Below, one piece after another: positions 1 to 7,940 of a stretch of 64,000 nucleotides of DNA (position 1 is its first letter; each line of letters opens with the position of its first letter). The DNA lies in assembly GCF_001722335.1 (NCBI RefSeq), contig NZ_MIHA01000007.1, positions 1 through 64,000 of the forward strand, written 5' to 3'. Under the pieces are notes generated by a model that made no database searches, was not told the origin of the DNA, and was given only the letters and a program-made list of their open reading frames with translations. Made by a program: the position numbers and the translations under genes. Source of the DNA: Mycolicibacterium flavescens (lineage in GTDB: Bacteria > Actinomycetota > Actinomycetes > Mycobacteriales > Mycobacteriaceae).

Positions 1-126
1 GTGGCCGACATGCCGTTCGGCAGTTACGAGGGCGGCCCGGCGCAGGCGCTGGCCACCGCGACCCGGTTCCTCAAGGAGACCGGTGCGCACGCGGTGAAAC
101 TCGAGGGCGGCGAGCGGGTGGCCGAG
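1..126 (+). pseudogene. panB: panB 3-methyl-2-oxobutanoate hydroxymethyltransferase, internal fragment
   Basis: PanB makes ketopantoate from 2-oxoisovalerate in pantothenate synthesis. The 42 residues from the window edge are strongly PanB-like: DMPFGSYE, a helix ending TRFLKETGA, then [13 protein letters not shown]. In a normal protein of about 280 residues this stretch lies near the middle, so the upstream part is outside the window. Just after GERVAE the PanB pattern stops. The same frame continues only as Arg/Pro-rich noise to a stop near 249, while a clean proline-rich reading appears in another frame. The second half of PanB is missing here, so the copy looks broken or joined artificially. 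Confidence 0.8.
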
Positions 127-128
127 CG

Positions 129-242
129 CCGGGCTACTACCCGCTCACCGGGCCGCCACCGCCCGGCTACTACGACACGCCACCGCCGCCCGCCGGCCCG
201 CAGCCGATCCCGCCGCAGGGACCGATCCCCCCGATGCCCTAG
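129..242 (+). pseudogene. Proline/tyrosine-rich C-terminal tail of an unidentified protein, fused out of frame to panB
   Basis: Read in frame 3 this stretch encodes a low-complexity tail with two PGYY motifs, repeated PPP runs and an ending [11 protein letters not shown] before TAG at 240-242. Such tails occur at the C terminus of mycobacterial exported proteins, including some Mce-family and lipoprotein genes, but the parent protein cannot be named. There is no start codon or domain of its own. It abuts the PanB fragment within a few bases, as if a deletion or join had fused two genes. It converges on the cupin gene with a 3-nt gap. Confidence 0.5.
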
Positions 243-245
243 CGG

Positions 246-590
246 CTAGATGTGCGGCCCAACGGGATTGGACACCGTCAGCAGCACGGCGGAGTCCTCG
301 ATCGCCTGGAGTCCGTGGCGGTCTTTGGGGATGACGATGTGGTCGCCCGCCGAACCTTCCCAGTTGGCCGTGTCATGGGTGAGCCGCACCCGGCCGTGCA
401 GCACCTGCAGGGTGGCCTCGCCGTTGGTGGCGTGGTCGTCGAGCGCCGAACCCGCGGTCAGCGCGATCACGGTCTGACGCAGCGAGTGTTCGTGCCCGCC
501 GTACACGGTCTGCGCGCTGCGGCCGCTGCTGGCCGCACGGGCGGTCTCGAGTTGTTCGCGCGCCAGCGCGGTCAACGAGGTCTTGTTCAT
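246..590 (-). CDS. Small cupin-domain protein
   Basis: The protein has 114 residues. The start at 590 (MNKTSLTAL) is preferred over an open extension to 692 because a strong GGAAGGA ribosome site lies just before it. After a helical N terminus (EQLETARAA) comes one cupin barrel: [13 protein letters not shown], an acidic turn with [15 protein letters not shown], then [19 protein letters not shown]. The usual cupin histidines are partly kept (GHEH, DRHGL), so metal binding is possible. Proteins of this type are usually small binding or detoxifying proteins; no substrate can be inferred. It seems to be a single-gene unit. Confidence 0.75.
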   Translation of the reverse strand: MNKTSLTALAREQLETARAASSGRSAQTVYGGHEHSLRQTVIALTAGSALDDHATNGEATLQVLHGRVRLTHDTANWEGSAGDHIVIPKDRHGLQAIEDSAVLLTVSNPVGPHI

Positions 591-786
591 TCGCCAGTTC
601 CTTCCGAGACGGCCGGTCCCGCCCATCCGCGTCTGGGCGACGGTTCGTCTCCATCGAGGGCTGTTCGATCCGCGGGGCTGCAGAAACCCCAATCCTAGTG
701 ACCATCGCCGGGCGCAGGGGTCCGGGCGTCACATTCGGCCAGCGGTGCCCTCAGGTCTTTGGGCTCTCACGCCCGGGTGGGCCTGC

Positions 787-1776
787 TCAGCGAAGCGCCG
801 GGATCACCTGCTGCTCGAACATCTCGATGCCCGAACGGTCGTAGGCGGCCTCGGGGAAGTAGAGGATCGCGTACTCGCACCCGAGCTGCCGCATCTTCTC
901 CAGCTTCTCGACGACCTGTTCCGGTGTGCCGCTGGCGGATTCGGGCGCCGAGAGCGTGCTCAGCATCGCGTCGACGGCGTTCTCGTCGGCCTTGGCGACC
1001 TGGCGGGCGCGCAGCCGGGCCACCCGGTCACGCACGTCGGCCTCCGATTCGCCGATCACCGCGTTGAAGTTCGCCGAGCGCACAATCGCCTCGAAGTCGG
1101 TGCCGACCTTGTGGCAGTGGTCGGCCAGCACCTGCGACTTGTGCGCAAAACCGCCGGGCTCGGAGGTGAAGTTGGTGTACTGCGCGTACTTGGCGGCGAT
1201 CCGCAGCGTCACCTTCTCGCCGCCGCCGGCGATCCACATCGGAATGCCGCCGTCCTGCAACGGTTTCGGCTGTACGATCGCGCCGTCGACCTGGTAGTGC
1301 TTACCGTCGAAGCTGACGGTGCCGTCGCGCCAGGCGTCGCGCATGATCTGCACGCCCTCGTCGAGGCGGGCCAGCCGCTCCCCTGCCGACGGGAATCCGT
1401 ACCCGTAGGCGCGCCATTCGTGTTCGTACCAACCACCGCCGATGCCCATCTGAACCCGGCCGCCGGAGATGATGTCGGTGGTCGCGGCGACCTTGGCGAG
1501 GTACACCGGGTTGCGGTAGCTCATCGCAGTGCACATCTGGCCCAGCTTGATCCGCGACGTCGTCGCGGCGTACGCCGCCATCAGCGTCCAGGCCTCGTGC
1601 GTCGCTTCCTCGGTCGGCACCGGCACGGTGTGGAAGTGGTCGTACACCCACAGCGAGTCCCAGGCGCTGCCGTCGGCGTAGGTGGCGAGGTCGCGCATGA
1701 CCGGCCAGTGCTCTTCGGTGGGGATGTCCACCAGGTCGAGTCGCCAGCCCTGCGGGATGAACAGTCCGAAGCGCAT
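787..1776 (-). CDS. LLM-class F420-dependent oxidoreductase
   Basis: A 329-residue protein of the luciferase-like monooxygenase fold, in the subgroup that uses the deazaflavin F420 in mycobacteria. Family signs are the first strand MRFGLFIPQG, SLWVYDHFHTVP near residue 40, LAKVAATTDIISGGRVQMGIGGGW near 95-118, and IPMWIAGGGEKVT near 180. The length is normal. The substrate cannot be told from sequence. It is monocistronic, with about 200 nt separating it from the cupin gene downstream. Confidence 0.85.
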   Translation of the reverse strand: MRFGLFIPQGWRLDLVDIPTEEHWPVMRDLATYADGSAWDSLWVYDHFHTVPVPTEEATHEAWTLMAAYAATTSRIKLGQMCTAMSYRNPVYLAKVAATTDIISGGRVQMGIGGGWYEHEWRAYGYGFPSAGERLARLDEGVQIMRDAWRDGTVSFDGKHYQVDGAIVQPKPLQDGGIPMWIAGGGEKVTLRIAAKYAQYTNFTSEPGGFAHKSQVLADHCHKVGTDFEAIVRSANFNAVIGESEADVRDRVARLRARQVAKADENAVDAMLSTLSAPESASGTPEQVVEKLEKMRQLGCEYAILYFPEAAYDRSGIEMFEQQVIPALR

Positions 1777-2040
1777 GGCTCCCGACTCTATGCCACCCGG
1801 CCCGGCGTTCCGTCAGGTGGCGCGATACGTCTAGCCCAGCGTCTGTAAGGCGCTCGGGTACATCCGGTCGCGCAAATCACTTAGCTGCGCTCGACATGGC
1901 GGGCTTGCAGCGGGGAAGCCTCGGCCGGGCAGTCCGCCAGCGCCATCGCCGCGCTGGCGAAAGCGTCAATTGGGTCGCGACACAGGCACGTTCGGCCCAT
2001 CCACTTCTCTGACCGGCGGTTTCTGTTGTATGGTGTGGGT
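1777..2040. other. Intergenic stretch without a recognised gene
   Basis: This lies between the divergent LLM oxidoreductase gene and the small membrane protein gene. It holds an 8-bp inverted repeat with a 7-nt loop at 1936-1958 (GCCAGCGC/GCGCTGGC), a possible terminator or operator. A weak -10-like TATGGT lies at 2029-2034 with CTGACC about 14 nt upstream. I see no coding signal. Confidence 0.5.
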
Positions 2041-2060
2041 CACATGAACGAATTCATGTG
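2041..2060. promoter_or_regulatory. Perfect inverted repeat, candidate operator
   Basis: CACATGAACGAATTCATGTG has two perfect 8-bp arms around CGAA. It sits 24 nt before the GTG start of the small membrane protein, just after a -10-like TATGGT and before an AAAGGAGG ribosome site, which is where a repressor or activator would bind. No regulator gene is adjacent, so the binding protein is unknown. Confidence 0.5.
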
Positions 2061-2084
2061 ATGTAGGCCACAAAGGAGGCAGCC

Positions 2085-2294
2085 GTGACTCGTGATCCGA
2101 TTACGGGAATGGACACCCATCCCGTGCGTTCGGGCGGCGACGTCGGCGTTCGCTGGTTCTATGTCCTGCTGCTCGCGGTGATCGCCATCGCCGCCGTCGT
2201 CGGTGTCGTGAGCACCGCCGCGATGGGCCAGACGCCGGTCGCCATCGCGATCGGAATCGTCGCGGTCGCATTCTTTTCCCGGGTCGGCTGCTGA
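2085..2294 (+). CDS. Small membrane protein, two predicted TM segments
   Basis: The protein has 69 residues, starting at GTG with an excellent AAAGGAGG ribosome site. A polar N terminus of about 22 residues is followed by two hydrophobic segments (WFYVLLLAVIAIAAVVGVV and VAIAIGIVAVAFF) joined by a short loop. It ends SRVGC with a terminal cysteine. I do not recognise a family. The strong ribosome site and the palindrome at 2041-2060 argue that it is a real, regulated gene. Confidence 0.65.
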   Translation: MTRDPITGMDTHPVRSGGDVGVRWFYVLLLAVIAIAAVVGVVSTAAMGQTPVAIAIGIVAVAFFSRVGC

Positions 2295-2335
2295 GTTTCC
2301 TCCAGAGGTGTCGGGGCCCGGCGTTAGCCTGACGC

Positions 2336-2761
2336 ATGGCCCTCTCCAAGGACGAACGCGAACAGTTCCTCGCTCAACCCCACACCGCCGCGTTGTCGGT
2401 GAGCGCCGGCGACAAACGCGGTCCGCTGACCGTGCCCGTCTGGTACCAGTACAGTCCCGGCGGCGAGCCGTGGGTGCTCACCGGTAACGGGTCGCGCAAG
2501 CACCGGTTGATCGAGGCGCAGGGCGAGTTCACGCTGATGGTCCAACAGGTCGAACCGTCGGTGCGCTACGTAAGCGTCGACGGCCCCGTCAGCCGGATCG
2601 AACCCGGCACCGACGACTACCTCGTCGAGGTGACCAAACGCTACCTGCCCCCCGAAAAGGTCGAGGGCTACCTGGAAATGGCGCGCCGCGAGCACGGTGA
2701 GAGCGTCGTGATCTTCATGCGGCCCCAACACTGGCTGTCGGCCGACCTCGGTTCGTTCTGA
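2336..2761 (+). CDS. Pyridoxamine 5'-phosphate oxidase-like (F420/FMN split-barrel) protein
   Basis: A 141-residue split-barrel protein. Hallmarks are TAALSVSAGDKRGPLTVPVWY near residue 18, PWVLTGNGSRKHRLIEAQGEFTLMV near 45, and VRYVSVDGPVSRIEP near 80. Mycobacterial proteins of this size and type bind F420 or FMN and act as small oxidoreductases or binding proteins; the substrate is unknown. A TAGCCT -10-like box ends 5 nt before the ATG, so the message may be leaderless. It converges on the acyl-CoA ligase gene with a 1-nt gap. Confidence 0.8.
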   Translation: MALSKDEREQFLAQPHTAALSVSAGDKRGPLTVPVWYQYSPGGEPWVLTGNGSRKHRLIEAQGEFTLMVQQVEPSVRYVSVDGPVSRIEPGTDDYLVEVTKRYLPPEKVEGYLEMARREHGESVVIFMRPQHWLSADLGSF

Positions 2762-2762
2762 G

Positions 2763-4235
2763 TCAGCGCGCCCGGTAAAGCGCGGCCACGGCGGGCAGGC
2801 TGACTTTCAGCGCCGGGTTGCGCGGCAGTTCGTCGACGACGGTGAACGCCACCGGCACGTTGTACACCGGCAGCGATCGACGGACCAGGTCGGCGAGATC
2901 GTCGTCGGACGGCACCGGATGCCCGGGCGCGACCTCGATGGCCGCGAACGGCACCTGGCCCAGCCGTCCGTCGGGCACGCCGACCACACACGCGTCGCGC
3001 ACCGCGGGGTGTGAAATCAACACGCGCCGAACAGTTTCGGGCAGGATCTTGAATCCGCCTCGGTTGATCGCCCCGTCGGCGCGGCCGTGCAGGTACACGA
3101 AGCCGTCGGTGTCGATCGAGGCGATGTCGGTGGTACGGATCCAGTCCGGGCCGATCGGCGCGACCTTTGCTTCGAGTAGACCCTGCTCGCCGGCCGCGAG
3201 GTGGGCGCCGGTGTCGGGGTCGACGATGCGCAGTTGCACATCGGGCAGTGCCCGGCCCACGCTGTTGCGTTTGGCCGCACCGAACTGCTGCCGCAGGTCC
3301 GGTGTCCACGCGCACAGTGAACCGGCGAATTCCGTTGCGCCGTAAGCCAGCACGATCGGGATACCGTACCTGGACTCGAACTCGTCGCGGGTCTCGGGGT
3401 CGAGCGGGCCGGACGCGCTGATCAGGAACTCCAGCGACGCGAGGTCTTCCTTGGCGACGTCGGCGTCGAGCAGCATCCTGATCACCGCGGGCTGTACCCC
3501 CGAGCGGGTGATCCGGTGGTCGCGCACGGCGGCCACGTAGCCGTCGACGCTGAACCGTTCGAGCATCACGATCCGGCGCCCGTTGAAGATGCCGGCGATC
3601 AGCTGGCAGACCCCGATGCCGCCGAACTGCCAGTACGCCAGTTCGGGTGGGGCGTCGGCCGGTGCGGTTTCCCCGCTGGTGACGCTGAACACCGTCCGCT
3701 GCAGCACGGGTGTCGGGATCGACTGCCGCTTGGGTGGTCCGGTGGTCCCGCTGGTCAGGATCTGCAGTGCCACACCGGGTTCGGCCCGCGCGTGGGTGCG
3801 GCCCGGGTCTCGGCTCATCAGCGCGGCGACGGGCGGCGTGCGCAGGTCGATCGCCACGCCTGCGCTGCCGGCCCGCCGGGCGGCGTCGACGACGGGCGCG
3901 GTCCAGTCCTCGACGTCGGCGACGACGGCCGCGAGCGCCAGCGTCTCGACGTCGCGGGCGACCGCCTCCGGCGACTGGAACGAGTAGATCATCGACACCG
4001 TGCGCCCGGCCGCGAGGAAACCGATGATCGCCGCGGCGTGCGGCAGCCGGTTGCGCACCACCAGGCCGACCGGCGCGTCGTCGGGCACGCCCGCGTCGCG
4101 CAGCGCCCGCGCGATCGCGTCGCCGTAGGCCGCTACCTCGTCGCCGGTGTACCACCGGCCCTCGAACTCGATGCAGGGCCGGCCGCCGTAACTCGCCAGG
4201 CCCGCCGCGAACTCGTCGGTGAAACTTCGGGTCAC
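2763..4235 (-). CDS. Class I adenylate-forming enzyme (acyl-CoA synthetase / FadD-like)
   Basis: A 490-residue ANL-superfamily ligase that would activate a carboxylate as acyl-AMP and then form a CoA thioester. The P-loop-like motif is ILTSGTTGPPK near residue 163-173. YGATEFAGS (about 305) is the A5 motif, and WIRTTDIASIDTDGFVYLHGR (about 360-380) carries the ATP-binding Asp. The C-terminal lysine motif is NPALKVSL. It is somewhat shorter than long-chain FadD enzymes, fitting a short/medium-chain or aryl-acid ligase. The exact acid cannot be inferred. Monocistronic. Confidence 0.8.
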   Translation of the reverse strand: MTRSFTDEFAAGLASYGGRPCIEFEGRWYTGDEVAAYGDAIARALRDAGVPDDAPVGLVVRNRLPHAAAIIGFLAAGRTVSMIYSFQSPEAVARDVETLALAAVVADVEDWTAPVVDAARRAGSAGVAIDLRTPPVAALMSRDPGRTHARAEPGVALQILTSGTTGPPKRQSIPTPVLQRTVFSVTSGETAPADAPPELAYWQFGGIGVCQLIAGIFNGRRIVMLERFSVDGYVAAVRDHRITRSGVQPAVIRMLLDADVAKEDLASLEFLISASGPLDPETRDEFESRYGIPIVLAYGATEFAGSLCAWTPDLRQQFGAAKRNSVGRALPDVQLRIVDPDTGAHLAAGEQGLLEAKVAPIGPDWIRTTDIASIDTDGFVYLHGRADGAINRGGFKILPETVRRVLISHPAVRDACVVGVPDGRLGQVPFAAIEVAPGHPVPSDDDLADLVRRSLPVYNVPVAFTVVDELPRNPALKVSLPAVAALYRAR

Positions 4236-4260
4236 CGCGACAGGCTAAACCGGCGCTCGA

Positions 4261-4429
4261 CCAGTCGGGGTCAGGTCAGCGTCGAGGTGCTGCCCGGTTC
4301 TTGGCGCCGAGAGTCGGATTTCTGACGCAAAATCGGCCGGAAGACGTCAAAAACCCGACGCTCGGCGCACGAAGGACAGTCCGGTGGGGCCTGTTCCAGC
4401 GCGAGCGACCAGCCGGGGTCAGGTCAGCG
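4261..4429. repeat. Intergenic element: long palindrome bounded by 21-bp direct repeats
   Basis: A 21-bp sequence at 4261-4281 (CCAGTCGGGGTCAGGTCAGCG) recurs with one change at 4409-4429, where it includes the fadB stop codon. The similarity weakly extends about 12 bp upstream of both copies. Between them, 4304-4368 forms a near-perfect 18-bp stem (GCGCCGAGAGTCGGATTT against AAACCCGACGCTCGGCGC, two mismatches), with an inner TGACG/CGTCA pair. It lies upstream of the ligase gene and downstream of fadB, so it could be a fadB terminator, a duplicated 3' end or a small insertion. Confidence 0.55.
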
Positions 4430-6563
4430 AGGCCGGCGGGTTGAAGCGCTCGCCGTAACGCTCGGCCAACTGCTTGGCCCGAGCGACGAACGCCTCCTTG
4501 CCGACACCGAGCTCACCCTGATAGCCGACGACGAACTGCGCCGAACCACCGGTGTAGGGCGGGAAGCCGATGCCCATGATCGAGCCGATGTTCGCGTCGG
4601 CGGTCGAGGTGAGCACACCTTCGTCGAGGCACTTCTGGGTCTCGAGCGCCTCGGCGAACAGCATCCGGTCGATCATGTCCTGCAACGGGATATCGGCGGT
4701 GCCGGAGTTGAACGTCTCCCGCAGGCCCGGCCACAGACCGGCGCGCTTGCCGTCGACGTACTCGTAGAACCCGGCACCCTTGAGGCGGCTGGGCCGTCCG
4801 ATCTCGATCATCTTCTCGACGACGGCCTCGGCCGGGTGCGGCTCGTAGGTGCCGCCCGCCGACTCGACACCCTTGCGGGTGGCGACCGCGATCTTGTGCA
4901 TCAGCTCGAGGTTCAGCTCGTCGGACAGCTGCAGCGGCGCCGCCGGGTAACCGGCCTGCGCGCCCGCCGCCTCGATCGACGCCGGCTCCACACCCTCGCC
5001 GAGCATGGCCAGCGCCTCGTTGACGAAGGTGCCGATCACCCGCGAGGTGAAGAAGCCGCGGCTGTCGTTGACCACGATCGGCGTCTTGCCGATGGCCAGC
5101 GTGTAGTCGAACACCCGGGCCAGCGCCTCGTCAGAGGTCTTCTCGCCCTTGATGATCTCCACCAGCGGCATCTTGTCGACGGGTGAGAAGAAGTGGATGC
5201 CGATGAAGTCCTCCTGGCGCTTCACCCCGGTCGCCAGACCGGTGATCGGCAGCGTCGAGGTGTTCGAGCCCAGCAGCGCGTTCGGCTCGACGATGTCCTC
5301 GATCTCCTGAAACACCTTGTGCTTGAGGTCCTGATCCTCGAACACCGCCTCGATGACGAAGTCGACACCCTTGAGGTCGGCCGGATCGCCGGTCGGGGTG
5401 ATGCGGGCCAGCAGCGCGTCGCTGCGCTCCTGGGTGGTCTTGCCCCGCTCGAGCGCCTTGGCCTCGAGCTTCTCGGAGTAGCCCTTGCCCTTCTGCGCGG
5501 CCTCCAGGCTGACGTCCTTGAGCACCACGTCGAAGCCGGCCTTGGCCGACACGTAGGCGATGCCGGCGCCCATCATGCCCGCGCCCAGCACACCGATCTT
5601 GTTGATCTTGACCGGCTCGATGCCATCGGGCCGCGACGCGCCGCCGTTGATGGCCTGCAGGTCCAGGAAGAACGCCTGGATCATGTTCTTGGCGGTCTGG
5701 CCGGTGACCAGCTGGGTGAAGTAGCGGCTCTCGATACGGCTCGCGGTGTCGAAGTCGACCTGCGCACCCTCGACCGCAGCGTTGAGGATCGCCCGCGGCG
5801 CCGGCATCGGCGAACCCTTGAGCTGCTTTTTCAGCAGCGCCGGGAACGACGGCAGGATGCTGGCCAGCCCGGGCGAGCTCGGGGTGCCGCCGGGCATCTT
5901 GTAGCCCTTGGCATCCCACGGCTGGGTGTGGCTGTCCGGGTTGGCCTTGATCCAGGCCTTGGCGGCCGGTACGAGTTCGTCGACGCTGCTGACCAGTTCG
6001 TCGACCAGACCGGTGTCCTTCGCCTTGCCCGGCTTGAACCGGGTGCCCTGGGACAGCACCTCCATGAACGCCTTCTGAATGCCGAACATGCGCACCGTGC
6101 GGGTGACGCCGCCGCCACCGGGCAGCAGACCCAGCGTGACCTCGGGCAGCCCGATGACCGAACCCTTGACGTCAGCGGCGATGCGGTGGTGGCAGGCCAG
6201 CGCGATCTCCAGGCCGCCGCCGAGCGCGGCGCCGTTGATGGCGGCGACGACGGGCTTGCCCAGCGTCTCGAGCTTGCGCAGGTCGGCCTTGATGGTCTCG
6301 ACCTCTTCGAACGCCTCGGCGGCGTTGTCGGGGCCGACGTTCATCATGCCCTTGAGGTCACCGCCGGCGAAGAAGGTCTTCTTCGCGCTGGTGATGACGA
6401 CGCCGGTGATCGAGTCCTTCTCCGCGACAAGGCGTTCCACGGCGTTGTGCATGGACTCCTTGTAGTGCTCGTTCATCACGTTGGCCGAACCCGTCGGGTC
6501 GTCCAGCGTCAGCGTGACGATGCCGTCGGCATCCTTGTCCCACTGAATCGTGTTCTCGGCCAT
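4419..6563 (-). CDS. fadB: FadB, beta-oxidation trifunctional alpha subunit
   Basis: A 714-residue fusion. The N-terminal crotonase domain hydrates trans-2-enoyl-CoA; GGGLEIA (E119) and LPEVTLG (E141) place the two catalytic glutamates. The C-terminal 3-hydroxyacyl-CoA dehydrogenase part has the NAD-binding GVLGAGMMGAGIA (about 324-336) and the catalytic-histidine region IGIHFFSPVDKMPLVEII (about 450). The length is standard. It follows fadA by 4 nt on the same strand, so fadA-fadB form one operon encoding the alpha2beta2 complex. It corresponds to Rv0860 by neighbourhood. The direct repeat at 4409-4429 covers its stop codon. Confidence 0.95.
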   Translation of the reverse strand: MAENTIQWDKDADGIVTLTLDDPTGSANVMNEHYKESMHNAVERLVAEKDSITGVVITSAKKTFFAGGDLKGMMNVGPDNAAEAFEEVETIKADLRKLETLGKPVVAAINGAALGGGLEIALACHHRIAADVKGSVIGLPEVTLGLLPGGGGVTRTVRMFGIQKAFMEVLSQGTRFKPGKAKDTGLVDELVSSVDELVPAAKAWIKANPDSHTQPWDAKGYKMPGGTPSSPGLASILPSFPALLKKQLKGSPMPAPRAILNAAVEGAQVDFDTASRIESRYFTQLVTGQTAKNMIQAFFLDLQAINGGASRPDGIEPVKINKIGVLGAGMMGAGIAYVSAKAGFDVVLKDVSLEAAQKGKGYSEKLEAKALERGKTTQERSDALLARITPTGDPADLKGVDFVIEAVFEDQDLKHKVFQEIEDIVEPNALLGSNTSTLPITGLATGVKRQEDFIGIHFFSPVDKMPLVEIIKGEKTSDEALARVFDYTLAIGKTPIVVNDSRGFFTSRVIGTFVNEALAMLGEGVEPASIEAAGAQAGYPAAPLQLSDELNLELMHKIAVATRKGVESAGGTYEPHPAEAVVEKMIEIGRPSRLKGAGFYEYVDGKRAGLWPGLRETFNSGTADIPLQDMIDRMLFAEALETQKCLDEGVLTSTADANIGSIMGIGFPPYTGGSAQFVVGYQGELGVGKEAFVARAKQLAERYGERFNPPASLT

Positions 6564-6567
6564 GTGC

Positions 6568-7779
6568 TTAAACCCTCTCGATGATGGTGGCCACGCCCAT
6601 GCCGCCGCCCACGCACAGCGTGATCAGCGCCCGCCGCGCACCGCGGCGCTCGAGCTCGTCGACCATGGTTCCGGTGATCATGGCGCCGGTGGCGCCCAGC
6701 GGGTGGCCCATCGCGATGGCGCCACCGTTGACGTTGAGTTTCTCGTCGGGAATGTTGAGGTCCTTCTGGAACTTCAGCACCACCGAGGCGAACGCCTCGT
6801 TCAGCTCGAACAGGTCGATGTCGTCGACGGTCAGCCCGGCGCGGTCGAGCACCTTGCGGGTGGCCGGCGTCGGCCCGGTCAGCATGATGACCGGGTCGGC
6901 GCCGCTGGTGGCGGTGGCCACGATGCGCGCCCGCGGGGTCAATCCCTGTGAGGTGCCGGCACTTTCACTGCCGACGAGCACCAGCGCGGCGCCGTCGACG
7001 ATGCCGGAGCTGTTGCCGCCGGTGTGGACGTGGTTGATCTTCTCGACGAAGTGGTACTTCTGCAGCGCGACGTCGTCGAAGCCGCCCATCTGCCCGACGC
7101 CGTCGAACGCGGTCTTGAGCTTGCCGAGGCTCTCCAGCGTGGTGTCGGGACGCATGTGCTCGTCGTGGTCGAGGATGACCAGACCGTTCTGGTCCTTGAC
7201 CGGGACGACGGACTTGGCGAAGTAGCCGCCCGACCAGGCTGCCGCGGCGCGCTCCTGCGACCGGGCGGCGTAGCGGTCGACATCCTCGCGGGAGAAGCCC
7301 TCGATGGTCGCGATCAGGTCGGCGCCGATGCCTTGGGGCACGAAGCCGATGCGGTAGTTGGTTTCGGGGTCAGCGGCCCAGGCGCCGCCGTCGGAACCCA
7401 TCGGGACGCGGCTCATCGACTCGACACCGCCGGCGAGCACCAGGTCGTCCCAGCCGGAGCGGACCTTCTGCGCGGCGGTGTTGACGGCCTCGAGACCTGA
7501 GGCGCAGAAGCGGTTGAGCTGGAAGCCGCCGGTGGTCTCGGGCAGCTCGGCCACCAGCGCGGCGGTGCGGGCGATGTCGCCGCCCTGGTCGCCCACAGGT
7601 GAGACGCAACCGAGAATCAGATCGCTGATCAGGTTCTCGTCGAGGTCGGGGAAGCGGCTGCGCAGCTCGTCGATCAGGCCGACGACCAGGTTGACCGGCT
7701 TGACCTCGTTGAGGGCGCCGTTTCGGTTCTTCCCGCGCGGGGTGCGGATGGCCTCGTAGATGAAGGCTTCTTCAGACAT
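6568..7779 (-). CDS. fadA: FadA, acetyl-CoA C-acyltransferase (thiolase)
   Basis: A 403-residue 3-ketoacyl-CoA thiolase, the beta subunit partner of FadB; it cleaves 3-ketoacyl-CoA with CoA to give acetyl-CoA. The active-site nucleophile is C92 in [12 protein letters not shown]. The general bases are H359 in [11 protein letters not shown] and C389 in [10 protein letters not shown]. It is first in the fadA-fadB operon and divergent from dapC across about 160 nt, where an imperfect operator-like repeat lies (7862-7879). Confidence 0.95.
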   Translation of the reverse strand: MSEEAFIYEAIRTPRGKNRNGALNEVKPVNLVVGLIDELRSRFPDLDENLISDLILGCVSPVGDQGGDIARTAALVAELPETTGGFQLNRFCASGLEAVNTAAQKVRSGWDDLVLAGGVESMSRVPMGSDGGAWAADPETNYRIGFVPQGIGADLIATIEGFSREDVDRYAARSQERAAAAWSGGYFAKSVVPVKDQNGLVILDHDEHMRPDTTLESLGKLKTAFDGVGQMGGFDDVALQKYHFVEKINHVHTGGNSSGIVDGAALVLVGSESAGTSQGLTPRARIVATATSGADPVIMLTGPTPATRKVLDRAGLTVDDIDLFELNEAFASVVLKFQKDLNIPDEKLNVNGGAIAMGHPLGATGAMITGTMVDELERRGARRALITLCVGGGMGVATIIERV

Positions 7780-7861
7780 GAAGTTCCTGTTCAGATGGGG
7801 GTTACGGATGCCTGTCCAGGTGGACGGTGGTCCTCTGCCCGCAGCCTAGCAGCCACCCTCC

Positions 7862-7879
7862 CCCAACCCGTTGGTTGGG
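7862..7879. promoter_or_regulatory. Inverted repeat in the fadA/dapC divergent region
   Basis: CCCAACCCGTTGGTTGGG consists of 7-bp perfect arms around CGTT, 82 nt before fadA and 61 nt before dapC. The centre contains AAC-CC-GTT, the core spacing seen in TetR-type lipid regulators such as KstR, but the flanking T/A bases of KstR sites are absent. It is a plausible operator for fadBA; the regulator is unknown. Confidence 0.4.
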
Positions 7880-7940
7880 CCGGTGGCCCACTGCTTCCCG
7901 CCGAGCGGCAGGGCAGCGGCGCCGCCTAGGCTCGACGACC

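Noticed and set aside
5193..6584. A long open frame of over 460 codons on the strand opposite fadB
   Set aside because: High GC content leaves antisense frames open; the product has no domain and low-complexity composition, while fadB on the other strand is fully conserved.
7862..7879. A KstR-type operator controlling fadBA
   Set aside because: The AACNNGTT core fits, but the outer T and A positions of the KstR consensus do not; kept only as a generic inverted repeat.
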